Assembly (NCBI RefSeq): GCF_013155295.1
Contig: NZ_JABJXT010000002.1
Span: 62,001 to 126,000 of the forward strand
Direction of reading: 5' to 3'
DNA: 64,000 nt
Source: Pseudogemmobacter hezensis
GTDB taxonomy: Bacteria; Pseudomonadota; Alphaproteobacteria; Rhodobacterales; Rhodobacteraceae
Positions 19,451 through 28,868 of this stretch are shown piece after piece (the stretch's first letter is position 1; every line of letters starts with the position of its first letter). Both the position numbers and the translations under genes were made by a program. Under the pieces are notes generated by a model that saw only the letters and a list, made by a program, of their open reading frames with translations, was not told the DNA's origin and did not search any database.

Positions 19451-20345
19451 ATGCGACCTCGGGGCGCGGGGCCTGAGGTCCGGCCAGCCGATGCACCATC
19501 CGCCGCAGCTGATCTGTGGCCTGCGCCTTTTGCCCCGCATCAACCACCACCGGCGCACCGATGGCCAGGCGCAGCGGGCGGTGGCGGTGGCGCAGCGTTT
19601 CCCGAAAGATAAGCGCCACGCGCAGCGGATAGGAATAGTGGCTGGCAATCTGGAACAGTCGCGAGTTCTGGCCGTGAAACCAGATCGGCAGCACCTGCAC
19701 CCCCGGCAGCACCGCCAGCCGCGACACGAAAGGATGCCAGGCCGGATCTGCCGCCCGGCGCGACAGTGGCTTTGGCGCGGTAGAGACCCCGCCCGCCGGA
19801 AAGATCACCAGCACATGCCCCGCCTCCAGCCATTCGGTGGCGGCGCGGCGTGTTTCAGCCGAGCTGCGCCGCGCCCCGGGGCTGTGGCTGAAATCGACGG
19901 GCAGCAGCAGATCCTGCGCCTCGGGGGCGATGGCCAGCGCGGCATGCACCATCAGCTTCACATCCGGGCGGGTGCGGGTGATCAGATCGCCAATCGCCAG
20001 GCCGTCCGCGATGCCAAACGGGTGGTTTGCAATCACCAGCAGCCCGCCCGTCTTTGGGATCAACCCGGCGTTCCCGGTGGTAAATTCGGTTTGCAGGCCC
20101 AGAACCCGCATCGCCTCGGCAAAGACCGGGACGGTCTGGTCGCGGGCCGGATCGCGCCGCCAGTTGTGATAGAGGCGCTCGATCCGGCTTTGTCCCGAAA
20201 GCCGTTCAAAGGCGCGGATCAGGCTGCGGCGCAGCCGCGACTGGCCGGGGTGCGAATAGGTGAATACCGGGCCATTACAAGGCGTTGCACCGATGCTTTT
20301 CGTCGTGCCTTTCACCATGCCTTTCGCAGTGCTTTCCGCCACCAT
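19422..20345 (-). CDS. PlsC-like lysophospholipid / lyso-ornithine-lipid acyltransferase
   Basis: A 307-residue acyltransferase. It carries the catalytic block NHPFGIADG (His-x5-Asp spacing as in OlsA and hemolysin-like acyltransferases) at about residues 107-115, and the FPAGGVST substrate block near 181. It would transfer an acyl chain to a lysolipid at the inner membrane. The OlsA-like spacing fits ornithine-lipid synthesis, but plain 1-acylglycerol-phosphate activity is also possible. Several Met codons near the N-terminus leave the start uncertain by up to about 10 residues. Confidence 0.82.
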   Translation of the reverse strand: MVAESTAKGMVKGTTKSIGATPCNGPVFTYSHPGQSRLRRSLIRAFERLSGQSRIERLYHNWRRDPARDQTVPVFAEAMRVLGLQTEFTTGNAGLIPKTGGLLVIANHPFGIADGLAIGDLITRTRPDVKLMVHAALAIAPEAQDLLLPVDFSHSPGARRSSAETRRAATEWLEAGHVLVIFPAGGVSTAPKPLSRRAADPAWHPFVSRLAVLPGVQVLPIWFHGQNSRLFQIASHYSYPLRVALIFRETLRHRHRPLRLAIGAPVVVDAGQKAQATDQLRRMVHRLAGPQAPRPEVAFTFPARIRW

Positions 20346-20443
20346 TTCCCCCGGATATCATGGGCGCTGGCCCGTCTCTGAGGCGGCATGTAGCGCCCGC
20401 AGATCACAGCCGGGTGACAGCAGAAAACCTGTGGCGGAAAATG

Positions 20444-20472
20444 AAAACGGCCCCGACTGACGCCGGGGCCGG
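20444..20472 (-). terminator. Intrinsic terminator of yebC
   Basis: CGGCCCCG (20448-20455) and CGGGGCCG (20464-20471) form an 8-bp GC stem with an 8-nt loop. In the minus direction TTTTC and more T's follow. It begins about 28 nt after the yebC stop. Confidence 0.85.
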
Positions 20473-20499
20473 TTCCTGATTTACGGTCGAATGTCGCTG

Positions 20500-21240
20500 T
20501 CACAGCTGGGCTGCGACATCCTCGGGCACGTCGAAATTATGGGTGACGGTCTGCACATCGTCATCCTCTTCCAGCAGGTCGATCAGCTTCATCAGCTTTT
20601 GCGCGGTGTCGAGATCGACCTCGGTGCGCGACTGCGGACGCCAGACCAGCTTTGCCTCGGTGGATTCGCCAAGCGAGGCCTCAAGCGCGTCGGAAACCGA
20701 AGAGAGGTTTTCAACCGGGCAATAGATCAGATGGCCATCCTCATCGGATTCGACATCCTCTGCACCGGCCTCGATCGCGGCCATCATGACGGTATCCGCA
20801 TCCCCGACAGATGCCGGGTAAGAGATTTCGCCCAGGCGGTCAAAGCTGTGCGAGACCGAGCCGGTCTGCCCCATATTGCCGCCAGCCTTGGTGAAATAGC
20901 TGCGCACATTCGAGGCGGTGCGGTTCAGGTTGTCGGTCAGCGCCTCGACGATGATGGCGATGCCACCGGCGCCGTAGCCCTCATAACGGATCTCGGTGTA
21001 ATCCGCCGCGTCGCCCATTTGCGATTTCTTGATCGCGCGGTCGATCACGTCTTTGGGCATGGAAACCGCCTTGGCGGCTTTCACCGCCAGACGCAGGCGG
21101 GGGTTCTTCTCGGGGTCAGGATCGCCCATCTTCGCAGCGACGGTGATCTCTTTCGAGAGCTTGGAGAACATCTTGGAGCGGATTGCATCCTGCTTGCCCT
21201 TGCGGTGCTGGATGTTCGCCCATTTCGAATGGCCTGCCAT
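20500..21240 (-). CDS. yebC: YebC/PmpR-family protein
   Basis: A 246-residue member of the widespread YebC family, beginning [18 protein letters not shown], which fixes the start at ATG 21240. Members have been described as DNA-binding regulators and, in recent work, as translation factors that relieve ribosome stalling on polyproline. The three-domain length and motifs ([12 protein letters not shown]-like helix, [19 protein letters not shown]) are intact. It has its own downstream terminator. Confidence 0.96.
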   Translation of the reverse strand: MAGHSKWANIQHRKGKQDAIRSKMFSKLSKEITVAAKMGDPDPEKNPRLRLAVKAAKAVSMPKDVIDRAIKKSQMGDAADYTEIRYEGYGAGGIAIIVEALTDNLNRTASNVRSYFTKAGGNMGQTGSVSHSFDRLGEISYPASVGDADTVMMAAIEAGAEDVESDEDGHLIYCPVENLSSVSDALEASLGESTEAKLVWRPQSRTEVDLDTAQKLMKLIDLLEEDDDVQTVTHNFDVPEDVAAQL

Positions 21241-21369
21241 AGGGGCCTCATTCCTTCGATTTTCGTGGTGGGCCTCTTTACACCGTGCGGGGCATGCGCG
21301 GCAAGGGCCGGGGGAGCAGTCCCGCAAAACACTGAAAGAAAAACCGGGGGACCAGTCCCCCGGCCCCCC

Positions 21370-21396
21370 TGGGATATTTTTGGACAGATGAAAGGG
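21370..21396 (-). repeat. Dispersed element, copy 1 (after SLC13 gene)
   Basis: Minus-strand copy of the TTTCATCTGTCC-NN-AAATATCCC element. It starts 9 nt after the SLC13 stop codon, in the gene's orientation, and is followed by a GGGGGAC/GTCCCCC-type hairpin (about 21336-21358). Confidence 0.8.
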
Positions 21397-21405
21397 GAAA
21401 ACAGC

Positions 21406-23190
21406 TCAGAGCGGCCAAAAAACCGGGATCAGAGCCGAGCACAGGAACATAAGGATGATATTGAGCGGCAGGCCGACGCGCATATAATCGGAGAAGCGAT
21501 AGCCGCCGGGGCCATAGACCATCATATTGGTCTGGTAGCCGACCGGGGTCGCAAAGGCGAGCGTGGCCGAGAACATCACTGCGACGACGAGCGGGCGCGG
21601 GTCGATGCCGAGATTATTGGCGAGTTCGATTGCGACGGGGGTGTAGATCACCGCGACGGCATTGTTTGAGAGGAATTCGGTCAGCACGAGGCCGAGGAAA
21701 TAGACCGCGAGGATCAGGAAGAAGGGCGAGAGGCCCTGGAGCCAGGGGGCGGCGGCGTTGACGATCATCTCGACTGCGCCGGAACGGTCAAGCCCCTCGC
21801 CCACCGCAAGCATGGCGAAGATCATCGCCAGCAGGCGGCCATCGACAAAGCTGAAAGCCTCATCGCTGTCGACGCAGCGGGTGACGAGGATCACCGCCAC
21901 CGCGAGGAAGGCCAGCAGCTGGATCGGGGCGACATCAAAGGCCGACAAAAAGACGATAAAAGCCAATGCGCCGACCGCGATGGGGGCTTTGCCGCGGCGA
22001 TAGGGCTTTTCGCGCGGACGGGTAATATCGACCAGATCCATATCGGCGGCGAGGCGCTGGATGTCTTCGATTGCGCCCTCGAGCAGCAGGGTGTCGCCGA
22101 CGCGAACGATCAGATCGTCCAGCTGGCGGCCGATGTTCTGGTTGCGGCGATGGGCGGCCAACACATAGACGCCGTAGCGACGACGCAGGCGCAGATCGCC
22201 GAGGCGCTGGCCCTCCATCCGGCAGCCGGGGCCGATAAGCACCTCAACTGTCTCGGTTTTCACCGAGGAGAGCTTGTCCACGAGATGCACTTCGCGGCGG
22301 CGGTCGAACTCCATCAGGTCGGCCATTTCGGCGCGCAGAACCACGCGATCGCCGGGCTGCAGGCGCACGGGGGCAAGGTCGCGGCGCAAAGAGGCGTCGC
22401 CCCTGAGCACGTCGATCAGCCGCACGCCATTGCGGCGGAAGAGATCCACCTCAAGCGGGGCCTGGCCTACCAGCGGGCTGTCTTCGGGAATGGCGACCTC
22501 GGTGAAGTATTTCATCTTGCGCCGGTCGGTCAGCAGCATGCCCATCGACTGGCGCTCGGGGAGCAGGCGGTTGGCGAAGAGGCCGAGGAAGATTGCCCCC
22601 GCGATGGTGACGGCCAGACCCAGTGGCAGAACCTCAAACAGCGAGAAATGCGCAAGCCCCGCCTTGGCCGCGACACCGTCGACCAGCAGGTTGGTCGAGG
22701 TGCCGATCAGCGTCATCATCCCGGCCATTACCGTCATATAAGACAGCGGGATCAGCAGCTTAGAGGGAGAGGTGCCGATTTTCAGTGCGAGTTGCATGAC
22801 CACGGGGATCATCACGGCCACCAGCGGCGTGTTGTTCATGAAGGCCGAGGCGACCGAGATGAAAGCGAAAAGCGCGATGATGGTGACGCGTGGCCGCCCC
22901 TCGACCGATTTTTCGGCCAGGTGGATCACCTGTTCGATCGCGCCGGTCCTGACCAGCCCACCCATCACCAGAAACATCAGTGCAATCGTCCAGGGCGCCG
23001 GGTTGGACAGCACCGCCTGCGCCTCTGACAACGGCAAAAAGCCCAGCACCATCATCACCGCAGCGGCAGCAATGGCCGTCACCTCGACCGGAATGGCCTC
23101 GGATACGAAAAGGCCGAACATCACCACGAGAACCGCCAGCGCCACCCAGGGCTGCGCTGCGGCAGAAATCTCAAACCAGAGCATTGGCAC
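21406..23190 (-). CDS. SLC13/DASS-type anion transporter with two RCK_C (TrkA-C) domains
   Basis: A 594-residue membrane protein. Hydrophobic helices at about residues 10-205 and 405-594 flank a soluble centre (about 215-395) with two TrkA-C-like domains. The transport halves carry the paired SASAFMNNTPLVAV-like and LTEFLSNNAVAVIYTP segments and the GTSTNL motif that form the anion/sodium site in this superfamily. Substrates may be sulfate, dicarboxylates or other anions; the RCK_C-containing branch is often annotated as sulfate or citrate/succinate permease. No sulfur genes adjoin it. Confidence 0.9.
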   Translation of the reverse strand: MPMLWFEISAAAQPWVALAVLVVMFGLFVSEAIPVEVTAIAAAAVMMVLGFLPLSEAQAVLSNPAPWTIALMFLVMGGLVRTGAIEQVIHLAEKSVEGRPRVTIIALFAFISVASAFMNNTPLVAVMIPVVMQLALKIGTSPSKLLIPLSYMTVMAGMMTLIGTSTNLLVDGVAAKAGLAHFSLFEVLPLGLAVTIAGAIFLGLFANRLLPERQSMGMLLTDRRKMKYFTEVAIPEDSPLVGQAPLEVDLFRRNGVRLIDVLRGDASLRRDLAPVRLQPGDRVVLRAEMADLMEFDRRREVHLVDKLSSVKTETVEVLIGPGCRMEGQRLGDLRLRRRYGVYVLAAHRRNQNIGRQLDDLIVRVGDTLLLEGAIEDIQRLAADMDLVDITRPREKPYRRGKAPIAVGALAFIVFLSAFDVAPIQLLAFLAVAVILVTRCVDSDEAFSFVDGRLLAMIFAMLAVGEGLDRSGAVEMIVNAAAPWLQGLSPFFLILAVYFLGLVLTEFLSNNAVAVIYTPVAIELANNLGIDPRPLVVAVMFSATLAFATPVGYQTNMMVYGPGGYRFSDYMRVGLPLNIILMFLCSALIPVFWPL

Positions 23191-23323
23191 CCTCAGCTAT
23201 ACTGTGGGTCTTATAGGCAGCGCCGGGGGGCTGGGGAAGAAAATTCTACAAACAAGGTCGTCTTTGCTGCCGTCACGGGGTAGCTGCGTGGCGCGTCAGC
23301 ATTTTCCATCCCCAAGGCGCCGG

Positions 23324-24136
23324 TTACGGCCCCGACTGCTGCAATCTGCCGCCCTGGCGCACCATGACGACGCGCGTTGCAAGCCCGGTTGCGTCATCGG
23401 TCTCGACATAGACACCCGAAAGCGTCGCCTCGCCGCTGGCAGGCTCGAAGCGGGTTTTCGACATGCCGGTGATAAAGCGGCGCATCGGTTCCAGCTTTTC
23501 CATGCCGATCACCGAATCATAATCGCCGCACATACCGGCGTCTGACAGATAGGCGGTGCCGCCCTTCAGGATCTGTGCGTCCCCGGTCGGAACATGGGTA
23601 TGGGTGCCGACGACCAGACTGGCCTGGCCGTCACACCAGTGGCCAAGCGCCATCTTCTCTGAGGTCGCCTCGGCATGAACGTCGATGATTGCCGCCTGGA
23701 TGCCAACGCCCAGCCGATGCGCCTTCAGCAGCGGGTCAATCGCAGAGAAAGGGTCATCGAAAGGTTGCTTCATAAAGACCCGGCCCAGAACCTGCGCGAC
23801 CAGCACCTTGCGCCCGCCAGGAGCATCAAAGACCCGCCCGCCCCGGCCCGGCGCGATGCGCGAATAATTCAGCGGCCGCACCACCCGGGGCTCGGTCTCC
23901 AGGAATTGCGCCATGTCTTTCTGGTCGAAGGCATGATCGCCCAGCGTGACAACATCCGCGCCCGCCGCCAGGATCCCTTTGGCATGCTCTGCCGAAAGCC
24001 CCATGCCCCCGGTCGCATTCTCGCCATTGACCACGACGAAATCGAGACCCCAATCCGCACGCATTTTCGGCAGGCCGGCCGTTATTGCCGCCCGCCCGCT
24101 GCGCCCCATCACATCGCCAAGAAAAAGCAGTTTCAT
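23324..24136 (-). CDS. YmdB-like metallophosphoesterase (TIGR00282 family)
   Basis: A 270-residue calcineurin-like phosphoesterase. Motifs: FLGDVMGRSGR at the N-terminus, VVNGENATGG, TLGDHAFD, and VGTHTHVPTGD. YmdB of Bacillus hydrolyses cyclic nucleotides and affects biofilm and motility; the role in alphaproteobacteria is not settled. ATG 24136 starts right at the MKLLFLGD strand, whereas the longer frame adds unrelated residues. Cytoplasmic. Confidence 0.92.
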   Translation of the reverse strand: MKLLFLGDVMGRSGRAAITAGLPKMRADWGLDFVVVNGENATGGMGLSAEHAKGILAAGADVVTLGDHAFDQKDMAQFLETEPRVVRPLNYSRIAPGRGGRVFDAPGGRKVLVAQVLGRVFMKQPFDDPFSAIDPLLKAHRLGVGIQAAIIDVHAEATSEKMALGHWCDGQASLVVGTHTHVPTGDAQILKGGTAYLSDAGMCGDYDSVIGMEKLEPMRRFITGMSKTRFEPASGEATLSGVYVETDDATGLATRVVMVRQGGRLQQSGP

Positions 24137-24225
24137 GGGGAAACCGCTTATGCCTCTGCCCCTGGCCGCGCAAGCCCCCTTTCCTGCGGCTTGAGCCATG
24201 GCGCAGAACCCGCTAACCAAAGCCC

Positions 24226-24861
24226 ATGACGCCAGATCAGATCCAGTCGCTTTTCACCCGCCCCGATGGCAGCTTCCTCTGCGCCCGCTGGGGCCGCCCC
24301 ATCGTGCCGGTGATTTTCGGCACCGATGACGCCACGCTTGCCATCGTCAAAGGCGCGATCGAGGCGGTGGTATTGCTGGCCGGGCATCGCATGGCCGAGA
24401 CCGACCCCGAGCTTGGCGCCAATCTGATGGTGTTTTTCTTCCGTGACTGGGCAGAGCTGCCGCAGGTGCCCAAGCTCGATCATATGATCCCGGGTCTTGC
24501 CGCGCTTTGCGAGCGCCTCAGAGATCAGGGGGCGAACCGCTATCGGACTTTCCGCTTTGACGGCGATGGTGCGATCAGGGCGGTTTTTCTGTTTATCCGT
24601 ATGGATGAGCATCTGGCGCAGATGCCCGCCGAGGATCTGGCCCTGGCCCAGGGCGCCGAGGCGATGCTGTCCTTCGCAGACGGGGCCTTCGGCCAGCTTT
24701 CGCCACTGGCCCGCAGTGATGGAGGCGGCGTGATCCTGCATCCCGACCTCGCGCGGCTGATCCGCGCCGCCTATGACCAGGTCCTGCCAGCCGTGGCCCG
24801 TGACCCCGGACATGCCCTGCGACTGATGGCGCGGATGCTTCCTGCTGCCGGTCAGGTTTAG
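24226..24861 (+). CDS. Conserved uncharacterised protein
   Basis: A 211-residue soluble protein with no signal peptide, membrane helix or motif I can name. Codon use matches the neighbours and the acidic/hydrophobic pattern is regular, so it is a real gene. It diverges from the YmdB-like gene with an 89-bp gap. Similar proteins of this size occur in Rhodobacterales as far as I recall, without a function. Confidence 0.75.
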   Translation: MTPDQIQSLFTRPDGSFLCARWGRPIVPVIFGTDDATLAIVKGAIEAVVLLAGHRMAETDPELGANLMVFFFRDWAELPQVPKLDHMIPGLAALCERLRDQGANRYRTFRFDGDGAIRAVFLFIRMDEHLAQMPAEDLALAQGAEAMLSFADGAFGQLSPLARSDGGGVILHPDLARLIRAAYDQVLPAVARDPGHALRLMARMLPAAGQV

Positions 24862-25651
24862 GTACCTCTTGTTGCCGCAACAATATCGCCTCGCCCGCAT
24901 CATTCGGCAAAGATATGCGGAAAGGACCGGCCTGGCCGACTGAAAATACCTGGAAAAGTGATCCGTCCGCGAGGCTAAAGGGGCGCAGGGACGCAATTTC
25001 CGCGTGAGCAGCGAACTGAAGAGTTTCGCATGAGAAAGAGCCGTTTCACGGCACCCCAGATCATGGCAAAAACCGCCGCCAGTGCCGACAGCGTCAGGCG
25101 GAATGACCTGAAACCACTTTGCCGGAACTCTCCGATCCAAAGCCGGGCCACACAGTCCAAACCACTCAGCGCCGGGCAACTCAGCCTGTTTGTCGCAGCC
25201 ACACCAACCAGTGACGATAGCGGCGCCGCCGCTGTGTTGCACAGCGTCTCAAAGGCGGACTGGATGCCGGCAGATGGGGGCCAGAATACCGATTGGTTCA
25301 AAGGCGCGTTGAATGACAGTGGTATAGACGCCTGTCCCCTGAACCGGAAAGTCCACAAAATGCAGTTCGACACAAAAAACGCCGCAACAAAAATCTAAGC
25401 CTCATTTAGATCGGGTTTGGAGGCCTCATGGGAGTGGTGTCGCGCGGAAAGACGTTACGGCAGATGCCCCTGCGCCCTCCTCGCAGCAATCGCTCTCGCC
25501 GCAACCCACTACTCTGCTTTTGGTGTTTAATTTGCCTGGAGATTGGTCAACCACATGAACCATGTCGCCAGCCGATAACGCACAGCAGCGGGATTTCCTG
25601 CATGAATGAAACCCAAAACAGCTTAGCTTCCCGTTGCCGCCTGGAGCCTCG
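24862..25651. other. 790-bp stretch without an intact gene
   Basis: Between the conserved unknown gene and the chemoreceptor stop no full gene is supported. The base composition is lower in GC than the flanks and several short frames lack codon bias. The middle holds transposase scars (25030-25398). The remainder (25400-25651) shows nothing I recognise. Confidence 0.6.
25030..25398 (+). pseudogene. Chimeric transposase remnants (IS3 OrfA start joined to IS5-family fragment)
   Basis: A 122-codon open frame that looks mosaic. It opens MRKSRFTAPQIMA, closely like the N-terminus of IS3-family OrfA, then loses similarity after about 12 codons. Its end (NTDWFKGALNDSGIDAC followed by an NRK..M.FD segment) resembles the C-terminal part of IS5/IS427-group transposases, which read DWFRDAL..KGI..CIPGRK..K. 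The catalytic residues are absent and no terminal inverted repeats are visible. I read it as a scar of at least two insertion events, not a functional gene. Confidence 0.5.
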
Positions 25652-27556
25652 TCAGAAGTCCTCCCATTGCTGAACGCCACCGTCTGTTCCGGTACGCGCA
25701 ATTGGCACCGGCTGAAATCCTTCCGGTGTCCGGGCTACTGGTGCAGGTTCACGTTGTACCGTTCGGCCGTCGGTGTCCTTCGTGGCCGGTACTGTAAAAC
25801 GGGCCAGAGTTTCGCTAAGACGCATGGCGTCATTGTGCAGCGCATCTGAAGACGTCGTGCTTTGTACGACCACGGCAGCATTACGCTGGGTCACCTCATC
25901 CAGCTGTTTCACGCCGGTATTGATTTCAGAAAGGCCCAGCGACTGCTCTCGCGCTGAGGCGGCAATATCGGCAATCAATGTAGTGACCGAATGGATACGT
26001 TCGATCATCCGGTTCAGCGCCGATCCTGTCTCATGCACCAGAGCCGATCCAGCTTCGACCTGCTCGGTGGATTGGCTGATCAACCGCTTGATTTCGCGCG
26101 CCGATTCCGAGGCACGCTGTGCAAGTGAACGCACCTCTGATGCCACCACCGCAAAACCCTTGCCTGCCTCGCCCGCGCGGGCGGCCTCAACCCCGGCATT
26201 CAGCGCCAGGAGGTTGGTCTGGAAAGCAATGTCATCAATGACATCCGTAATGCGGGTAATCTGGCGCGAGCTTTGTTCGATCTGTTCCATCGCCGTGATC
26301 GCCCGGTGAACCACCTGCCCGCTTTCCTCGGCCTGGCGGCCATTTTCTGCCATTTGCGTATCGGCATTTGCCGCATTTTCCGCTGTGGACTGCACGCTGG
26401 CCGTCAGCTCATCCAGGGCTGCAGCCGTTTCTTCCAGCGTTGCGGCCTGGGTCTCGGTGCGATTCGACATATCCTGGGCGATCGTATTGAACTCTGAAGC
26501 GCCGCTGTCGATGGAACCCGCGATCTGGCGGATCATCACCATCGTCTCGGCCAGCATATCAACGACATTGTTAAAGTTCTGCCGCAGTTCTTCATAACGG
26601 GCCGGGAAGGGGTCATCCGACGCGCTGACAATCGCCGCTGTCAGATCCAGCGCCGACAGCCGGGTCAGAGAATCCGACAGGTCGCGCACCACCCGGCTTT
26701 GCTCGGCCTCGCGCCGGGTCGATTCAGCGCTCATCTCTTCGGTATCGGCGACCGAGCGGCGCCAGTCCTCAAACCCGCGGGCAAAGGTGCCGATCTCATC
26801 CTGGCGCTTGAGGGCAGGCACTTCCACAGTGGTATCGCCCTCACGGATGCGCTCAAGGACCCGCGACAAAGAGTCCAGAGGACGCAGCAAACCGCGATTG
26901 GCCAGATAAAGCAGCAGCGCGCCCAAAAGCGACGCGATGGCCACGCCAGCCACGCCCTGCAACTCAGCCGAGCGCAGCCCGCCGCGCAGCACAGCCTCGG
27001 GGATGAAGTTGCACAGCACGCCAACGACAGCCCCCTCAGGGTTGCGAATCGGGATAAGGTTCACCGCATAGGGTTCGCCAAAGAGATTGGCCGATCCGGT
27101 ATAGGTTTCACCACGCAGCAGGCTGGCACGGGCGGGATGATCCGGCCCCAGCGGACTATCGGTCCAGCGACGGCCATTTTCGTCCAGTATACTGGTGGTG
27201 ACCCGGAAAAAGTCGGCCCGCGCCTGATCCCAGCGAAGGATCGAGAATTGCGAGCCCGTGGTCTTTTTCGCCTCATCCACCAGGGTGTGACTGTTGAAAC
27301 TGGGGATTGCGTCCCAGACGACATCGGTCACATTCCCCGCCTCATCAATCCGATAGCTGAGGCCGGAAAACGTATCCTCGGTGATTTCTGCTGTCATGCG
27401 TGAGGCCATCAGGACGATGGCCTGCAGCCTTTCCTCGACCACAACAGAGACCTTATGGCTGGAAAACCAGACCCCGATCCCGCCGACAAGCAGGAACATT
27501 ACAAGCGAAAGGCCGGTCAGTTTGGTGACGAGGCCGAGTGAGCGCAGCCGTTGCAT
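25652..27556 (-). CDS. Methyl-accepting chemotaxis protein
   Basis: A 634-residue transmembrane chemoreceptor. TM1 is at about residues 10-32, followed by a ~160-residue periplasmic Cache-like sensor, TM2 at about 190-212, a HAMP domain, and the long signalling coiled coil. The hairpin tip region reads AEVRSLAQRASESAREIKRL-like. The C-terminus ends in QWEDF after a flexible linker, matching the xWxxF CheR/CheB tether of high-abundance receptors. ATG 27556 has AGGGGA upstream; the longer frame does not. No che genes are in the window, so it acts with a chemotaxis system elsewhere. The ligand is unknown. Confidence 0.95.
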   Translation of the reverse strand: MQRLRSLGLVTKLTGLSLVMFLLVGGIGVWFSSHKVSVVVEERLQAIVLMASRMTAEITEDTFSGLSYRIDEAGNVTDVVWDAIPSFNSHTLVDEAKKTTGSQFSILRWDQARADFFRVTTSILDENGRRWTDSPLGPDHPARASLLRGETYTGSANLFGEPYAVNLIPIRNPEGAVVGVLCNFIPEAVLRGGLRSAELQGVAGVAIASLLGALLLYLANRGLLRPLDSLSRVLERIREGDTTVEVPALKRQDEIGTFARGFEDWRRSVADTEEMSAESTRREAEQSRVVRDLSDSLTRLSALDLTAAIVSASDDPFPARYEELRQNFNNVVDMLAETMVMIRQIAGSIDSGASEFNTIAQDMSNRTETQAATLEETAAALDELTASVQSTAENAANADTQMAENGRQAEESGQVVHRAITAMEQIEQSSRQITRITDVIDDIAFQTNLLALNAGVEAARAGEAGKGFAVVASEVRSLAQRASESAREIKRLISQSTEQVEAGSALVHETGSALNRMIERIHSVTTLIADIAASAREQSLGLSEINTGVKQLDEVTQRNAAVVVQSTTSSDALHNDAMRLSETLARFTVPATKDTDGRTVQREPAPVARTPEGFQPVPIARTGTDGGVQQWEDF

Positions 27557-27740
27557 GAAATCCCCTGAAGCAAAGACATATCTGCTGGGAAACCTGCCCG
27601 CGCCGCGTATAGATTCGGTTATCAAAACCGCGTTCGCTTAAATTGTCGGTATTCTTTTCGCGGCGGTTCACGACGATTTCCCGCCCCTGCGGCTGATGCG
27701 AAACCTTTCAGCTGCCCATTGACCCAAGTATAGTGACAGC

Positions 27741-28859
27741 ATGCGACAGACCCTTTCAGAAATCTATGAGACGCGCGTCAGTGAGGGGCTTTTACGCCCT
27801 GATCCCGCGCAAAAAGCCGTGCTTCCCCTGCTGGAAGAGCTGCGGCTCTGGCTGGAGACTACGCCCGCGCGCAAGGGTGGTTTCCTTTCAGGCCTCTTTG
27901 GCAAGGCCCCGGTGCAGGGGCCGAAGGGGCTTTACCTCTGGGGCGGGGTCGGGCGCGGCAAGTCAATGATGATGGACCTTTTCACCGAGGCCACCGCGAT
28001 CCCCGAAAAGCGCCGCGTGCACTTTCACGCCTTCATGCAAGAGATCCATCACGGCATGCATGAGGCCCGCCAGAAAGGGGTCGAGGATCCGCTGGCCCCG
28101 GTCGCGGCAAAGATCACCAAAGAGCTGCGGCTGCTGGCCTTTGATGAGATGCAGATCACCGATATCACCGATGCGATGATCGTGGGGCGGCTGTTTGAAA
28201 AGCTGTTCGCGGCGGGTGTGGTGATCGTGACCACCTCGAACCGCCCGCCGGAAGATCTGTACAAAAACGGGCTGAATCGTCAGCTTTTCCTGCCCTTCAT
28301 CGCCATGCTGGGCGAGAAAATGACCGTTCATGAGATCGTCAGCGCCAATGATTACCGCCAGCACCGGCTGAAGGGGGCGCAGGTCTGGTTCCAGCCTGCG
28401 GGCAGCAGCCGGGGCCAGATTGACGCGATCTGGAAGGATCTGACCGGCGGGGCTGCGGGTGCGCCTTTGCGCCTGCCGGTCAATGGCCGCGAGGTCGAGC
28501 TGCCGCGTTTTGCCAATGGCGTCGGCCGGGCCTCGTTCTATGATCTTTGTGCGCGGCCATTGGGGGCTGCGGATTTTCTGGCGATCGCGGCGGCCTGCCG
28601 GGTGCTGATCCTGGATGATATCCCGCAGCTCAGCGCCTCGAATTACAATGAGGCAAAGCGGTTTGTGACCCTGGTTGATGCGCTTTATGAGGCCAAAGTC
28701 CGGCTGATTGCTTCGGCGGCGGATGAGCCAGAACGGCTTTACAATGAGGGCACCGGAGCGTTTGAGTTTGAGCGCACCGCCAGCCGTCTGCGTGAGATGC
28801 AGGATGCGGCCTGGGGCACAGAAGAGCCCGGCGAAGAGCACAGCGAGACGCAGGCGTAA
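27741..28859 (+). CDS. zapE: ZapE/AFG1-family ATPase
   Basis: A 372-residue P-loop ATPase. Walker A is GGVGRGKS near residue 75, Walker B is LLAFDEMQ near residue 131, and the arginine-containing TSNRPPEDLYKNGLNR block follows. ZapE in E. coli associates with the Z-ring and destabilises FtsZ polymers; mitochondrial AFG1 acts in respiratory-complex quality control. In many alphaproteobacteria it lies close to TCA and respiratory genes, as here. It is convergent with the TSUP gene, 9 bp apart. Confidence 0.93.
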   Translation: MRQTLSEIYETRVSEGLLRPDPAQKAVLPLLEELRLWLETTPARKGGFLSGLFGKAPVQGPKGLYLWGGVGRGKSMMMDLFTEATAIPEKRRVHFHAFMQEIHHGMHEARQKGVEDPLAPVAAKITKELRLLAFDEMQITDITDAMIVGRLFEKLFAAGVVIVTTSNRPPEDLYKNGLNRQLFLPFIAMLGEKMTVHEIVSANDYRQHRLKGAQVWFQPAGSSRGQIDAIWKDLTGGAAGAPLRLPVNGREVELPRFANGVGRASFYDLCARPLGAADFLAIAAACRVLILDDIPQLSASNYNEAKRFVTLVDALYEAKVRLIASAADEPERLYNEGTGAFEFERTASRLREMQDAAWGTEEPGEEHSETQA

Positions 28860-28868
28860 GCCGGGCCT

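Noticed and set aside
25428-25701. Short frames on both strands (81 and 91 codons)
   Set aside because: No codon bias, ribosome site or similarity; part of the decayed stretch.
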